Assembly: GCA_035527715.1 (NCBI GenBank)
Contig: DATKZY010000159.1
Coordinates: 1-7,046 of the forward strand
DNA: 7,046 nucleotides
Reading direction: 5' to 3'
DNA from: DSUN01 sp035527715
Lineage (GTDB): Bacteria > Planctomycetota > PUPC01 > DSUN01
Under the pieces are notes generated by a model. That model was not told where the DNA came from. It did not search any database and worked only from the letters and a program-made list of their open reading frames with translations. Made by a program: the position numbers and the translations under genes. Of the stretch, positions 6,501 through 7,046 are shown piece by piece; the stretch's first letter is position 1; each line of letters starts with the position of its first letter.

Positions 6501-6827
6501 GTTGAGGTTCGACACGGACAGTGCCCAACGGGTGTCGAGGTTGCCGTTGCCCACGTTCTGCACGTTCACCGAGGCGGTGCCGGACTTGTTGACCAGGACA
6601 TAGCCGGCGTCGCCCACCGTGGCCGGCATGCTGCTCTTGGGGGCGACGCCGGTGCCGCTGAGGTTGACCGTGGACGTGCCGTCGTTGGTGCTCGTGACGG
6701 TGACGAACCCTGCGTCGGCGCCGAGCCCGGTAGGCGTGTACGTGTACACGCGGTTCGTGCTGCCGGCGGGGTTGAGGTCAACCGACGGGGCGGCCGTCCC
6801 GGGCGTGAACTCGGCGGTGCCAACCAC
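3588..6827 (-). CDS. Multi-repeat choice-of-anchor D-like PEP-CTERM protein, 5' end abnormal
   Basis: A protein of at least 1079 residues, almost entirely tandem Ig-like beta-sandwich repeats of 117-132 residues, rich in Gly, Asn, Ser and Thr. Repeat boundaries are marked by GTGVAP followed by VSSMP. Each repeat carries a T-NTGDGN-type turn, NLNGTAPAGAGEF and a Y-Y-PTARG strand, typical of choice-of-anchor D domains of surface proteins. The C-terminal 164 residues are a different domain ending in VPEP (1049-1052), a hydrophobic stretch TLTLLAFGGLGILC and RRRRK: a PEP-CTERM signal recognised by an exosortase. The product is therefore probably exported and linked to matrix or envelope. No signal peptide is visible. 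The frame is open back to 6908, where another half repeat is encoded (TNQTRTLTATNTGTTILQDV), and then stops at TGA 6909-6911. GTG 6827 is the farthest usable start but would begin mid-domain with poorly spaced ribosome site. The gene may be 5'-truncated, frameshifted or misassembled. Ligand and biological role are unknown. Confidence 0.8.
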   Translation of the reverse strand: MVGTAEFTPGTAAPSVDLNPAGSTNRVYTYTPTGLGADAGFVTVTSTNDGTSTVNLSGTGVAPKSSMPATVGDAGYVLVNKSGTASVNVQNVGNGNLDTRWALSVSNLNGTAPAGLDEFARTTAAAISLTDGSSTNMTYSYTPTSRGADSLGRTVTFTNGSQNGANQGHSLNFTIQGTGVAPVSSMPVNSHDYGVVLVGSPTEWDATIGNTGNGNLSGPDTLLNPSNLHGTAPAGAGSFSLQDASTINLLDSGTSDYTYRYAPTVRSGGETQALTVHFDNGNYAPENNAAHDRTLTLTGRAVAPVSSMPATVGHAGYVLVGNSGSASVGVTNTGDGNQSGLGAVSNLNGTAPDGAGEFALTSSAGISLTDGSSTNMTYSYTPAARGFDSLDRTVHFNNGSQNNQNQAHDLNFAVDGTGVAPVSSMPATVGHAGYVLVGSSGSASVGVTNTGDGNQSGLGAVSNLIGTAPAGAGEFALTSSADISLTDSNSTNMAYSYTPTARGFDSLDRTVHFDNGSQNNQNQAHDLNFAVDGTGVAPISSLNGAGGTIATPILVGQTSTASVVIGNTGDGDLAPGGWGNPLNNLDGSIPASAGHFTLVGGNTFNIADPTNTGGQPTSQTFSYTFAPAVRGTEIQNLNAAFSNGSQDYQNQAHQLPYALQGTAVAPVSSMPVTVGDTGYVLVGTSGSASVGVTNAGDGNQSGLGAASNLNGTAPAGAGEFALTSSADISLTDGNSTNMTYSYTPTARGYDSLGTAASFTNGSQDNMNLAHDLNFTVQGTGVAPVSDVSTITAITRVNTPSLLANAAELVVHNAGDGNLAPGYPAGSISDLRTTANAIQDPGDPRFALATGSPTELSLSDGTAQAVNYIYTPTTGLGRNNTESTAALLLDFANGNPDGSNTSHSAGYALQGQIVGPVYKSVVAPDGRLDFAWLVLEGSAMRHLDVTNVSPDGNLGGLTNLTLLSYTITGDDASLFSITNWADGTSPYPGGVIPVGSPFLDLEVKIQLLPTTPPGIKDAWLEIVTDEEAALGVAGTHFRYHLTAGANNSGVPEPATLTLLAFGGLGILCRRRRKSRRQARG
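3612..3683 (-). other. PEP-CTERM sorting signal
   Basis: Residues 1049-1072 of the large protein comprise VPEP, a hydrophobic helix of about 14 residues and an Arg cluster RRRRK, the tripartite layout of PEP-CTERM. A short basic tail follows to the stop. In known systems an exosortase of the EpsH/Xrt family cleaves here; no exosortase gene is in the window. Confidence 0.9.
4083..6827 (-). repeat. Array of eight Ig-like protein repeats
   Basis: Unit borders from the protein (plus coordinates): repeat 1 (partial) 6639-6827, repeat 2 6282-6638, repeat 3 5916-6281, repeat 4 5565-5915, repeat 5 5214-5564, repeat 6 4830-5213, repeat 7 4479-4829, repeat 8 4083-4478. Repeats 4, 5 and 7 are each exactly 117 residues and closely alike. 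Repeats 3, 6 and 8 are longer and more divergent. The pattern suggests growth of the array by tandem duplication, with the end repeats oldest. Confidence 0.85.
5214..5915 (-). repeat. Recent 351-bp tandem duplication (repeats 4 and 5)
   Basis: Two adjacent 351-bp units differ at 9 of 117 residues. By hand alignment, 5440-5573 and 5791-5924 differ at only 2 of 134 bases, while the rest of the unit (5214-5439 versus 5565-5790) differs at about 26 of 226 bases. The similarity is thus uneven along the unit. Confidence 0.85.
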
Positions 6828-6920
6828 TCCCCCCAGGATGACGTCCTGAAGGATCGTGGTGCCCGTATTGGTGGCCGTGAGGGTTCGTGTCTGGTTGGTC
6901 GTTACGAGTCAATGCTATTT

Positions 6921-6956
6921 TCAGTTGAAATTCTGCGGCTCCCGGAAGTCGGTCAT
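6921..6956 (-). pseudogene. 11-codon ORF with strong ribosome site; possible gene remnant
   Basis: ATG 6956 overlaps the stop of the upstream gene as ATGA and is preceded by AAGGAGGT (6967-6960), so ribosomes should start here. It encodes MTDFREPQNFN and ends at TGA (6923-6921). It is in the same frame as the large repeat protein, separated from it by this stop and two more (TAG, TGA). It may be the original start of the downstream gene whose first part was lost, or a short leader peptide. The peptide does not look like a signal sequence. The strong start signal is seen; the remnant idea is inferred. Confidence 0.4.
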
Positions 6957-7046
6957 GCCACCTCCTTTCCTGCCAGTTCCTCGGCTTCGTGAGTTCCCTG
7001 GCCGAGCTGGCTGAGTTCCTGCTGGATGGCCCGCCGCAGCCGCGGC
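6953..7046 (-). CDS. C-terminal end of an unidentified protein (partial)
   Basis: A minus-strand frame enters from the right edge and ends at TGA (6955-6953). The visible 30 residues include RRAIQQELSQLG and HEAEELAGKEVA, a charged, Glu- and Gln-rich and probably helical C-terminus. The terminal ATGA overlap with the next start and the embedded Shine-Dalgarno sequence are typical of real translationally coupled genes, which is the main support. I cannot recognise the family from so short a piece. Confidence 0.5.
   Translation of the reverse strand, partial: PRLRRAIQQELSQLGQGTHEAEELAGKEVA

Noticed and set aside
4606..6528. 640-codon minus frame parallel to the repeat gene
   Set aside because: An alternative frame of the same repeats, rich in Arg, Gln and His, as expected of an off-frame reading.
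5535..6992. Long open frame (485 codons) on the plus strand opposite the repeat gene
   Set aside because: It is a codon-bias shadow of the repeat protein, showing the same periodicity and no independent domain or ribosome site.

Overview
This is a GC-rich bacterial window with one complete set of neighbours around a DNA ligase, a small convergent gene pair, and a very large repetitive surface or secreted protein gene. The PEP-CTERM sorting signal, the choice-of-anchor D-like repeat domains, a short GTCCCA-type tandem repeat between genes and the GC content together suggest Planctomycetota or a related PVC-group lineage. This is an inference from style, not from a marker gene.

Layout. Positions 1-1607 (+) hold the C-terminal three quarters of NAD+-dependent DNA ligase LigA; the gene continues off the left edge. 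A perfect 33-bp palindrome (50-82) lies inside its reading frame and is translated. A 9-bp tandem repeat (1596-1631) covers the ligA stop codon and leads into a nucleoside 2-deoxyribosyltransferase-family gene (1645-2121, +), probably co-transcribed with ligA. After a 220-bp gap comes a 74-codon gene (2342-2566, +) whose C-terminal half looks like the anti-sigma-28 factor FlgM. It converges with, and overlaps by 38 bp, a full-length XerC/XerD-type tyrosine recombinase gene (2529-3422, -). That recombinase gene has its own good sigma-70-type promoter and ribosome binding site.

Upstream of the recombinase on the same strand is a strong hairpin (3534-3560). Beyond it is a gene of at least 1079 codons (3588-6827, -) encoding eight or nine Ig-like repeats of about 117-132 residues and ending in a PEP-CTERM signal, so the product is probably exported and processed by an exosortase. 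Its 5' end is abnormal: the frame is open to 6908, then has three in-frame stops, with no signal peptide and no good start. Just upstream are an 11-codon ORF with a strong Shine-Dalgarno sequence and the ATGA-overlapping end of another gene (6953-7046, -).

The genes do not form one pathway. LigA and the deoxyribosyltransferase both belong to DNA and nucleotide metabolism, XerC/D to chromosome dimer resolution or site-specific recombination, and the PEP-CTERM protein to the cell envelope. I see no CRISPR array, tRNA, rRNA, insertion sequence or recognisable defence system. The best leads are the palindrome inside ligA, the mosaic tandem duplication in the repeat protein, and the broken 5' end of that gene.
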